A DNA stretch of 7,467 bases, from contig CAJMOP010000097.1 in NCBI GenBank assembly GCA_905215115.1, positions 1 to 7,467 on the forward strand. The letters are read 5' to 3'. Shown here in pieces: positions 1 to 5,097 of the stretch. Every line of letters begins with the position of its first letter. The first letter of the stretch is position 1. The notes beneath the pieces were generated by a model. That model had not been told where the DNA came from. It worked only from the letters and a program-made list of their open reading frames with translations, and made no database searches. A program made the translations under genes and the position numbers. This DNA is from an uncultured bacterium (GTDB lineage Bacteria > Actinomycetota > Coriobacteriia > Coriobacteriales > Coriobacteriaceae).

Positions 1-10
1 CCGAATGCTC

Positions 11-32
11 GCCATCGAAATTTATCGATGGC
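11..32. repeat. Stem-loop at window edge
   Basis: Perfect 8-bp inverted repeat, GCCATCGA (11-18) and TCGATGGC (25-32), around the loop AATTTA. It is followed by CTATTTCAG rather than a clean T-run, so it is at best a weak terminator of a gene lying off the left edge. Short open stretches in the first 110 bases could be the tail of that gene, but none can be identified. Confidence 0.35.
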
Positions 33-50
33 CTATTTCAGACTGTAATG

Positions 51-79
51 GGCAGGCGCCTTTGCGGTGGTTCGAACAT
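51..79 (+). repeat. Decayed half-copy of the REP-like repeat
   Basis: This stretch matches 546-574, the right half of the first hairpin of the repeat pair downstream of hicB, in the same orientation. They share CAGGCGCCTTTG, then GGTGGTT, CGA and CAT, with a few substitutions and a compensating one-base gain and loss. The left hairpin arm is missing, so this copy cannot form the hairpin. It places related repeat sequence on both sides of hicB. Confidence 0.6.
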
Positions 80-95
80 GGGTGTCTGCATCAGA

Positions 96-101
96 TATAA
101 T
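96..101 (+). promoter_or_regulatory. Candidate -10 box for hicB
   Basis: A consensus TATAAT hexamer lies 82 bp before the hicB ATG. The best -35 match is weak (TTCGAA at 71-76, 19-bp spacer), which would fit a promoter that depends on or is blocked by a bound protein. The palindromic TTGCAA sites begin immediately downstream, so they would overlap the predicted transcription start. Confidence 0.4.
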
Positions 102-128
102 TTGCAACTGTAATATAGTTGCAACTAT
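102..128. promoter_or_regulatory. Palindromic operator candidate of hicB
   Basis: TTGCAACT occurs twice, at 102-109 and 119-126, 17 bp apart. The second copy is the right half of a perfect 14-bp palindrome, ATAGTTGCAACTAT (115-128). TTGCAACT (102-109) and AGTTGCAA (117-124) also form an 8-bp inverted repeat with a 7-bp spacer. HicB antitoxins with a ribbon-helix-helix tail are known to bind palindromes at their own promoters. The position just after a TATAAT box suggests autorepression; binding itself is inferred. Confidence 0.5.
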
Positions 129-180
129 GAAGCGGAACGCCTTGGAACATCGTTCGATTTCTGCAAGATGTCGGAGGTAG
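127..180 (+). pseudogene. Mini-ORF, possible deleted hicA toxin remnant
   Basis: A 17-codon reading frame (MKRNALEHRSISARCRR) starts at an ATG overlapping the operator and stops 2 nt before the hicB ATG, exactly where hicA normally sits. Many HicA toxins, from memory, begin MKR..LE.. and have a PRHREI..-A. segment near the C-terminus. The peptide reads like these two ends joined, with the middle, including the catalytic GG.H region, gone. It is very short, has no ribosome-binding site, and the resemblance could be chance. Alternative: untranslated leader of hicB. Confidence 0.2.
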
Positions 181-182
181 TC

Positions 183-512
183 ATGAGTAACGTTTTGGCA
201 TACAAGGGTTATTTCGCCCCAGTCGAGTTCGATGCCGAACAGCATGTGCTAACAGGTATGGTCGCCGGCATTAGGGACGCAATCGTATTTGAGGGCTCCA
301 CGGCTGACGGAGTTGAGCAATGCTTCCACGACGCCGTCGACGATTACCTTGAGTTATGCGGCGAGCAGGGCAAGGAGCCCGAACGGGCTTTCAAAGGCTC
401 GTTCAACGTAAGAACGGGTTCCGAACTCCACAAGCAGGCAGCGCTGGCAGCGGCAAAGAAGGGTATGTCACTCAATAAGTTTGTGACCGAAGCAATCGCT
501 GCTGCGCTATAG
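183..512 (+). CDS. hicB: HicB family antitoxin (orphan)
   Basis: A 109-residue protein of the type II toxin-antitoxin HicB family. Residues 7-66 form the HicB fold (YKGYF, then G.VAGI.D.I.FEG, then AVDDYLE.C...G..P). Residues 71-109 look like a ribbon-helix-helix DNA-binding tail (KGSFNVRTGSELHKQAA...GMSLNKFV.EAI). In complete systems HicB binds and silences HicA, an mRNA-cleaving toxin, and represses its own operon. I chose the ATG at 183 over the in-frame ATG at 168 because GGAGG at 173-177 lies 5 nt before it; starting at 168 would place that site inside the gene. No hicA gene is found upstream or downstream, so this is an orphan antitoxin or the survivor of a broken pair. It may still act as a stand-alone repressor. 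Family assignment is firm; function without HicA is unknown. Confidence 0.8.
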   Translation: MSNVLAYKGYFAPVEFDAEQHVLTGMVAGIRDAIVFEGSTADGVEQCFHDAVDDYLELCGEQGKEPERAFKGSFNVRTGSELHKQAALAAAKKGMSLNKFVTEAIAAAL

Positions 513-529
513 CGTTAACGCATGGGCCC

Positions 530-568
530 AAACCACCACAAAGGGGACAGGCGCCTTTGTGGTGGTTT
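530..568. repeat. REP-like hairpin 1
   Basis: Perfect 15-bp inverted repeat: AAACCACCACAAAGG (530-544) and CCTTTGTGGTGGTTT (554-568), with the 9-nt loop GGACAGGCG. It starts 17 bp after hicB and has no T-run, so it is not a standard terminator. It pairs with hairpin 2 at 586-624 and resembles the extragenic palindromes mobilised by RAYT (REP-associated tyrosine) transposases. No such transposase is in the window. Confidence 0.85.
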
Positions 569-585
569 CGACATTTGCCCAGATA

Positions 586-624
586 AAACCTGCCAAAATA
601 AACCTGTCCCTTTTTGGTAGGTTT
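586..624. repeat. REP-like hairpin 2
   Basis: A 13-bp stem, AAACCTGCCAAAA (586-598) with TTTTGGTAGGTTT (612-624), closed by a 13-nt loop and containing one G-T wobble (592/618). Its loop carries CCTGTCC (603-609), the exact complement of GGACAGG (545-551) in the loop of hairpin 1. The hairpin ends 16 nt before the start of the next gene, so in a read-through transcript it would lie close to that gene's ribosome-binding region. Confidence 0.8.
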
Positions 625-640
625 GGGAGAGGAAGCCGGG

Positions 641-1237
641 ATGGACAAGGCTGAGTTGCGGCGGGCGGTGATTGCTCGGCGTGATGCTCTTGATTTGGAC
701 TTGCGGGCGGCGAAGTCTGCTGATATCTGTGCGCGGCTGGTTGAGCTGCTGGGCCGCTTGGATGCCGCGGCGCCGCACACCGTTGCCGTCTATGCCGCGA
801 TGGGTTCCGAAGTCGACTCAGCCGCGTTTGCCGCAGCTGCCGCCAAACGTGGCTGGCGCGTGGCCTATCCGTGCATGCTCTCGGCAACAGACGCCGCAGC
901 TTGTGGCCAGCGCATGTGTATGCGGGCAGTTGCTGCCGGCGACGCGGACGCGGCTCCGTTTATCGCCCACCCCACGCGGGCCTTTGCGGCCACGGACATC
1001 GACAGCAGCCGCTTCCCTATCGTGCCTGCCGAAGCTCTCGACATGATCGTCGTGCCGCTCGTAGCATTCGACCGCACCGGCACGCGCCTAGGCTACGGCG
1101 GCGGCTGCTATGACCGCTACCTGCCCATGCTCTCGCCCGTATGTCAAATCATCGGCATCGCCTTTGACGAACAGCGCGTCGACCACATCCCCACCGATGC
1201 CCACGACCTGCCGCTACCCCACATCATCAGCGCCTAA
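641..1237 (+). CDS. 5-formyltetrahydrofolate cyclo-ligase
   Basis: A 198-residue cytosolic enzyme that converts 5-formyl-THF to 5,10-methenyl-THF with ATP hydrolysis, returning stored folate to the one-carbon pool. The signature GYGGGCYDRYL is at residues 151-161, the phosphate-binding and active-site loop of the family. Also typical are the basic N-terminal helix (K3, R7-R8, R13-R14), AMGSEVDS at 53-60 with the conserved Glu57, and the VDHIP.DAHDLPL tail at 180-192. The length is normal for bacterial members. I chose the ATG at 641 because it starts the conserved MDKAELRR helix and has GGGAGAGGAAG 5-15 nt upstream. The in-frame TTG at 614 lies inside a repeat hairpin and is unlikely. The gene is the last plus-strand gene before a convergent gene and shows no clear promoter of its own. 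It is known as ygfA/fau in some bacteria. Confidence 0.93.
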   Translation: MDKAELRRAVIARRDALDLDLRAAKSADICARLVELLGRLDAAAPHTVAVYAAMGSEVDSAAFAAAAAKRGWRVAYPCMLSATDAAACGQRMCMRAVAAGDADAAPFIAHPTRAFAATDIDSSRFPIVPAEALDMIVVPLVAFDRTGTRLGYGGGCYDRYLPMLSPVCQIIGIAFDEQRVDHIPTDAHDLPLPHIISA

Positions 1238-1263
1238 CGGCTGGCACGCTGCACCCCACAAAA

Positions 1264-1433
1264 ATGAGCGTGGAAAATTTCCCACTTTGGGCCTGTTCGG
1301 GGGCAAAAAACGGGAGATTATCCACGCTCATTATTCAAACGTCCGATAATCCACGCTCGTGTGTCCGAAAATCCACGCTCAACCAAATCGCGTCTAAATT
1401 CCCACGCTCATCCGTCCGGATTTCCACGCTCGT
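1264..1433 (+). repeat. CCACGCTC repeat array, copy A
   Basis: This intergenic block fills most of the 220 bp between two converging genes. It opens with a long imperfect stem: ATGAGCGTGG at 1264-1273 pairs with CCACGCTCAT at 1322-1331, and the pairing continues inward to about 20 bp with a few mismatches. TCCACGCTC then recurs at 1321, 1350, 1372, 1401 (as CCCACGCTC) and 1423, with start-to-start spacing 29, 22, 29, 22. The repeated unit is GTCCGnnnnTCCACGCTC, at 1341, 1363, 1392 (diverged) and 1414. A second copy lies at 2716-2834. The block has no real gene, although reading frames run through it. Confidence 0.85.
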
Positions 1434-1457
1434 GCAGCCTAACGCCCTGTAACCGTC

Positions 1458-2420
1458 TCAGCAGGCACGCGGCACGCCGGCAACCTTGAGCTTGCGATCG
1501 AGCTTTGTCGGATCCCTTAGGTCATCCCAGCACAAGCGCACAATCTTGCAGTTATCGAGCATCGAAAGCCTCGACTCGCGCTGGCGCTCGTCAAATTGCG
1601 CCTTTGCGAGCTTGCCCTCCTCCGCCGCCTTCTCGCTTTTAACGAATCCGTCGAACTCCCCAATAATCAACCGGTCACCCACGCGCCACAAATAGTCAAC
1701 GCGATACGGCCTTCCCGGCTCAACCGGATCGAACAGCTCAACTTGCAGCTCCGGAACCTGCCAGCCGCGCTCGATCATCAGCGCACGCGCCTTGGACTCG
1801 CCGCCGTTTTCCGACAAGCCGTCGGCACACCGCGCGACCCTGCGCGCCGTCACAACACCGCGACGATTCAAGCCAAGCCTGTCGACCGTCTCAACAAGAT
1901 GCTCCTTCGACAAAAGCTGCTCATGGAGCGCCGAGTCCGCAATGATCAGTCCTTCGACAAACGATGCATCGACCAGGCAATCCGCAATCGTTTGATCGAT
2001 ATCGGTCACGGCAATATCCATCTCGCTGGCCCGTGTCCGATAAGCATACCGATGGCGAACGACTTGAGAGCCTGGCGTCGTCGATTGCGCCGGCATCGCG
2101 GCGATATGGATGTGCGTCAAATTGGCATGCGAAACCGAAAGGCCATAGACAACGGCCGCCGTATAGGAGCAAAACGTCCAGTCGGGGTGCTTTTGCGCAA
2201 GCGCCCGCACCCGATGCAGATAACGCTGCCGAAACTTGAGCTCGGACCAGTATTCCGGACGCGCATACAGTCCCGGCATGACCACCTTGAGACTTCCCGC
2301 CGCCACCCGCCGTTCAATCTGCTTTGCCTCCGCCGTCGTGCGCGCGTACACGCAGCTCATCTGCTGCTCGCATGCTTCAATGTGACTTGTGAGTCTTTGA
2401 TTCGCCGTCATGTTTGCCAT
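1458..2420 (-). CDS. AbiEi-like winged-helix protein with PD-(D/E)XK nuclease domain
   Basis: A 320-residue protein with two recognisable parts. Roughly the first 60 residues resemble the AbiEi winged-helix domain of type IV antitoxins (ARTTAEAKQIERRVAAG.L..V.PGLYARPEYW). The C-terminal third resembles small PD-(D/E)XK endonuclease domains of the DUF559/Vsr type: GES.AR.LM..GW..PELQVE, then RVDYLW, then IIGEFDGFVK. Counting from the ATG at 2420, candidate catalytic residues are Glu208, Asp242, Glu255, Asp257 and Lys261. The middle region is conserved in style but unassigned. The reading frame can extend upstream to a TTG at 2483 (21 residues more), but GGGGG 4 nt before the ATG at 2420 and the position of the domain favour the shorter form. 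No AbiEii nucleotidyltransferase toxin partner is adjacent. The protein is cytosolic with no membrane segment. Defence or DNA processing is a guess; the domain calls are moderately sure. Confidence 0.72.
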   Translation of the reverse strand: MANMTANQRLTSHIEACEQQMSCVYARTTAEAKQIERRVAAGSLKVVMPGLYARPEYWSELKFRQRYLHRVRALAQKHPDWTFCSYTAAVVYGLSVSHANLTHIHIAAMPAQSTTPGSQVVRHRYAYRTRASEMDIAVTDIDQTIADCLVDASFVEGLIIADSALHEQLLSKEHLVETVDRLGLNRRGVVTARRVARCADGLSENGGESKARALMIERGWQVPELQVELFDPVEPGRPYRVDYLWRVGDRLIIGEFDGFVKSEKAAEEGKLAKAQFDERQRESRLSMLDNCKIVRLCWDDLRDPTKLDRKLKVAGVPRAC

Positions 2421-2454
2421 GTCGCCCCCAAACTCTTGGAACGGCGCAAACGTA

Positions 2455-2520
2455 CCAGACGGTTTCATGCGAAGTCTGACCAAATGCTGTCCAGATGCTG
2501 ACCAAATGCCTGACGGTTTT
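2455..2520. promoter_or_regulatory. Nested direct repeats upstream of the nuclease gene
   Basis: CTGACCAAATGC occurs twice, at 2476-2487 and 2498-2509, exactly 22 bp apart, about two helical turns. A second motif, CC(A/T)GACGGTTT, flanks them at 2455-2465 and 2509-2519. They lie 35-100 bp before the chosen start of the minus-strand gene, a fitting place for an operator bound by its own winged-helix domain, since AbiEi-type antitoxins are known autoregulators. Binding is inferred. They could also be a simple local duplication. Confidence 0.4.
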
Positions 2521-2715
2521 GGATGTTTTAGGCCAATGGCTTATATCTGCAGGTAGAACGGTTATCGAGAGGTCCCTGTCTCCACATTTTGAGCCTCAAA
2601 AGCCACCGACTTCATTGAAAGAAAATATGCTGTGGCTCGAAACTACCTAGTTTGCGATGTAGTCCGCATGTACTCAACGTGTGATGATGCCGACGGTACG
2701 GCAGCTGCAGAAAAA
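2521..2715. other. Intergenic stretch without a recognisable gene
   Basis: Part of a 455-bp gap between the nuclease gene and metA. The only structure seen here is a short odd palindrome, TTTTGAG-C-CTCAAAA, at 2587-2601. A plus-strand frame is open from 2593 to a stop at 2740-2742 but has no convincing start or ribosome-binding site and runs into repeat copy B. No known protein is recognised in it. Confidence 0.4.
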
Positions 2716-2834
2716 ATGAGCGTGGAAAATCTCCCGCTTTGAGACCCCTTGTGAGCCAAAAACGGGAGATTATCCACGCTCACGTTGCAAACGTCCGATT
2801 ATCCACGCTCGTGTGTCCGGATTTCCACGCTCGT
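2716..2834 (+). repeat. CCACGCTC repeat array, copy B
   Basis: A second copy of the block at 1264-1433, in the same orientation. It opens with a 20-bp stem carrying one mismatch: TGAGCGTGG... at 2717-2736 with CGGGAGATTATCCACGCTCA at 2763-2782. TCCACGCTC follows at 2773, 2802 and 2824, with the same 29 and 22 bp spacing as copy A and the same 56-bp offset between the opening TGAGCG and the first TCCACGCTC. Units GTCCGnnnnTCCACGCTC are at 2793 and 2815. It has one 51-bp period fewer than copy A. It lies downstream of metA and upstream of the nuclease gene. Confidence 0.87.
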
Positions 2835-2875
2835 CACGCGGCGGCCACGGCGGCAGTCACGGCCACGGCCGCGAC

Positions 2876-3802
2876 CTAGTGCTCCTCGCCGGCGCGGGCC
2901 AGGTCGTAGGGCGTGGTCTGGTAGACGTAGTAGTTGAGCCAGTTGGTATAGAGCAACTGAGCCTGGCTGCGCCAGACGTTGCGCGGCTCGGCGGTGGGGT
3001 CGTCACCCGGAAAGTAGTGCGCCGGCACCTGAGGGTTGAGGCCGCGCTTCACGTCGCGCTCGTACTCCAGGCGCAGCGTGTCGGTATCGTACTCGGGGTG
3101 ACCAAATACAAAGAAGCGACGGCTGTCGGTCGACTTGACGATGTACAGGCCCACCTCGTCGGACACGGCCACGACCTCAAGCTGCGGCTCGGCCTCCACG
3201 TCCTCGCGGCGCACATCGGTGTTGCGCGAATGCACGGCATAGAAGCGGTCGTCGAAGCCGCGGACCAGCGGGCTTTGCGGCTTCACCAGATAATGCTCGA
3301 ACACGCCACTTGCCTTTGCCGGCAGGTCGTACTTCTGAATACCGTAATGATGGTACAGCCCGGCCTGTGCGCCCCAACAAATGTGCAGCGTAGAGTGTAC
3401 GTGCGTGGTAGACCAATCCATGATCTGGCAGAGCTCGGGCCAGTAGTCGACCTCCTCGAACGGCATCTGCTCCACCGGCGCGCCCGTGATGATCAGGCCG
3501 TCGTAGTGGATGTCGCGGATGTCGTCGAACGTGCGGTAAAACGTCTCCAGGTGGCCGGCGCTCACGTGCGTGGCCTCGTGCGTCTTGGTGCGCAGCAGGT
3601 CCACCTCCACCTGCAGCGGCGTGTTGGAGAGCTTGCGCATGATTTGCGTCTCGGTGGCGATTTTGGTGGGCATGAGGTTGAGGATGAGCACGCGCAGCGG
3701 ACGGATGTCCTGGTGCAGCGCGCGATACTCGGTCATGACAAAGATGTTCTCGCTCTCGAGCTGCGCGGCTGCAGGGAGGGCGTCGGGAATACGAATGGGC
3801 AT
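2876..3802 (-). CDS. metA: Homoserine O-acyltransferase MetA, acetyl-type
   Basis: A 308-residue cytosolic enzyme of the MetA family that acylates the hydroxyl of L-homoserine, the first committed step of methionine synthesis. It aligns with the family without gaps in numbering: nucleophile Cys142 in HICWGAQAGLYHHYG, His235 and Glu237 in FGHPEYD, and Lys47 in LMPTKIATETQ. It is full length. Residue 111, in TGAPVEQMPFEEVDYW, is Glu. Work on the Bacillus cereus enzyme established that Glu here favours acetyl-CoA and Gly favours succinyl-CoA, so the product is probably O-acetylhomoserine although databases usually call such proteins succinyltransferase. The ATG at 3802 has GGAG 5 nt upstream. 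The gene stands alone, divergent from the dehydrogenase gene. I see no S-box riboswitch in the 211-bp leader. Confidence 0.95.
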   Translation of the reverse strand: MPIRIPDALPAAAQLESENIFVMTEYRALHQDIRPLRVLILNLMPTKIATETQIMRKLSNTPLQVEVDLLRTKTHEATHVSAGHLETFYRTFDDIRDIHYDGLIITGAPVEQMPFEEVDYWPELCQIMDWSTTHVHSTLHICWGAQAGLYHHYGIQKYDLPAKASGVFEHYLVKPQSPLVRGFDDRFYAVHSRNTDVRREDVEAEPQLEVVAVSDEVGLYIVKSTDSRRFFVFGHPEYDTDTLRLEYERDVKRGLNPQVPAHYFPGDDPTAEPRNVWRSQAQLLYTNWLNYYVYQTTPYDLARAGEEH

Positions 3803-3970
3803 GGATGCTCCTTACGAGTCAGTTGCAGTTATGGTACAACGAGCGGCCCTATCCGCGCGAGCACATCGCCCAGCGATGCCGTCAGCGGCCCAAATCACTC
3901 CAAAAGTAGAGATTAAGGCATGTCCCAAAAATCTACGGCGCTTTAGTCTAGCAAAGTGGCAGCAGGACGC

Positions 3971-3976
3971 TACAAT
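3971..3976 (+). promoter_or_regulatory. Candidate -10 box for the dehydrogenase gene
   Basis: TACAAT lies 38 bp before the ATG at 4014. With a 17-bp spacer the -35 would be CTAGCA (3948-3953), only a 3 of 6 match, so the call rests mainly on the -10 and its position. The rest of the metA-dehydrogenase spacer shows no operator I can name. The metA promoter in the opposite direction could not be placed with confidence. Confidence 0.4.
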
Positions 3977-4013
3977 AGTTCGACGCGAAAAACTCGGCCG
4001 AAAGGATACATAT

Positions 4014-4991
4014 ATGTACCAGACGCGTAAGATCGGTGTGGTCGGCCAGGGCCACGTAGGAGCACATGTTGCCAACAGCCTGCTTATGCAGGGCATTGCC
4101 GACGAGCTGTACCTGTGCGATATCAACGAGGCCAAGGTGACGTCCGAGGTCCAGGACCTGCGCGACTCCCTTTCGTTTGTCCCGTATAACACCAAGATCG
4201 TCAACTGCTACGACCACTACGAGGAGCTGGCCTGCTGCGACGTCATCGTCAACGCTGCCGGTAAGGTCGCGCTGGCCGCCGGCAACCGCGACGGTGAGCT
4301 GTTCTTTACCACCGACGCCGCCCGCACCTTTGCCAAGCGCATCGTCGACGCCGGCTTTGACGGCATCTTCGTCTCCATCTCCAACCCCTGCGACGTCGTG
4401 TGCACCGAGCTGTGGCACCTGACCGGCTACGATCCCAAGAAGATCATCGGCTCGGGCTGCGGTCTGGACTCCGCCCGCCTGCGCACCGAGATCTCCAAGA
4501 AGGTCGGCGTGAGCCCCAAGTCCATCGATGCCTACATGATCGGCGAGCACGGCTTTAGCCAGCTTGCCGCCTTTAAGGCCGCGACCATCGCCGGCAAGAG
4601 CCTCAACGAGCTTCAGGCCGAGAACCCCGACAAGTACGCCTTCGACCACATGGAGGTCGAGGAGCTCGCGCGCAAGGGCGGCTATGTGACCTACCAGGGC
4701 AAGCAGTGCACCGAGTACGCCGTCGCCAACTCCGCCGCGCGCGTCTGTGCCGCCGTGCTGCACAACGAGCACGCCGTGCTTTCCGCCTCCACGCTCATGA
4801 CCGGCCAGTATGGCGAGGAGGGCATCTTCACGTCTCTGCCGTGCGTGATCGGCGCCGAGGGCGTCGAGGAGGTCTACACGCTCGACCTGTCCGAGTACGA
4901 GCTCGAGGGCTTCCACAAGAGCTGCCAGCACATCCGCGACAATATCGCCCAGCTCGACTGGTGGGACGCCGAGGCATACGACGCAAAGTAG
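4014..4991 (+). CDS. L-lactate / L-2-hydroxyisocaproate dehydrogenase family protein
   Basis: A 325-residue NAD-dependent 2-hydroxyacid dehydrogenase of the LDH/MDH superfamily, reversibly reducing a 2-oxoacid to the L-2-hydroxyacid. The dinucleotide-binding fold shows G11-Q-G13-H-V-G16 and Asp36 (YLCDINEAKV), which selects NAD. ISNPCDVV is at 122-129, Asp152 and Arg155 in GLDSARLR, and catalytic His179 in IGEHG. Arg92 in GNRDGELFF is the likely counterpart of the mobile-loop arginine. The C-terminal half (ARKGGYVTYQGK.CTEYAVANSAAR) resembles the Lactobacillus L-2-hydroxyisocaproate dehydrogenase more than classical LDH, and the loop lacks the usual LDH or MDH specificity residues. The frame is open well upstream, but the ATG at 4014 begins the Rossmann strand and has AAAGGA 7 nt before it. 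A terminator follows closely. Fermentative lactate formation or branched-chain 2-oxoacid reduction are both possible; the substrate is not settled. Confidence 0.85.
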   Translation: MYQTRKIGVVGQGHVGAHVANSLLMQGIADELYLCDINEAKVTSEVQDLRDSLSFVPYNTKIVNCYDHYEELACCDVIVNAAGKVALAAGNRDGELFFTTDAARTFAKRIVDAGFDGIFVSISNPCDVVCTELWHLTGYDPKKIIGSGCGLDSARLRTEISKKVGVSPKSIDAYMIGEHGFSQLAAFKAATIAGKSLNELQAENPDKYAFDHMEVEELARKGGYVTYQGKQCTEYAVANSAARVCAAVLHNEHAVLSASTLMTGQYGEEGIFTSLPCVIGAEGVEEVYTLDLSEYELEGFHKSCQHIRDNIAQLDWWDAEAYDAK

Positions 4992-5032
4992 GCCGCTGGC
5001 TGCCGCAACCTTGCGAATCTAAGCGCGATACT

Positions 5033-5074
5033 AAGCGGGCTGCGCCGGAAATCCCCGGCGCGGCCCGCTTTTTT
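5033..5074 (+). terminator. Intrinsic terminator of the dehydrogenase gene
   Basis: A 14-bp G+C-rich stem, GCGGGCTGCGCCGG (5035-5048) with CCGGCGCGGCCCGC (5055-5068), has one T-G wobble and the loop AAATCC. It is extended by an AA/TT closing pair and followed by six T (5069-5074). It begins 41 bp after the stop codon and points the same way as the gene. Confidence 0.93.
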
Positions 5075-5097
5075 GCTCATGCAACACGTTTGCGAAT

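Noticed and set aside
1264..1433. CRISPR array
   Set aside because: The repeated word is only 9-18 bp, spacing alternates 22 and 29 bp, the intervening sequence is itself partly conserved between copies A and B, and no cas gene is present.
2593..2742. Plus-strand open frame of about 49 codons, reading like ordinary protein
   Set aside because: It has no suitable start codon with a ribosome-binding site, ends inside repeat copy B, and matches no family I recognise. It could be a relic, but the sequence gives no firm support.
2837..2873. G+C-rich hairpin after the metA stop as a terminator
   Set aside because: Only the outer six bases (CGCGGC/GCCGCG) pair well, the interior is a tandem CCACGGC-like run, and there is no T-run on the minus strand.
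2813..3916. Long plus-strand open frame opposite metA (367 codons)
   Set aside because: It is the antisense shadow of metA in G+C-rich DNA, and its translation shows no family motif. MetA on the other strand is conserved residue by residue.
3803..4013. S-box or other methionine riboswitch upstream of metA
   Set aside because: The leader is short, lacks the conserved SAM-I core and shows no terminator/antiterminator pair.
3948..4931. Minus-strand open frame opposite the dehydrogenase gene
   Set aside because: Its translation is low-complexity Gly/Ala/Val/Leu-rich, typical of an antisense frame, and the plus-strand protein carries all catalytic motifs.
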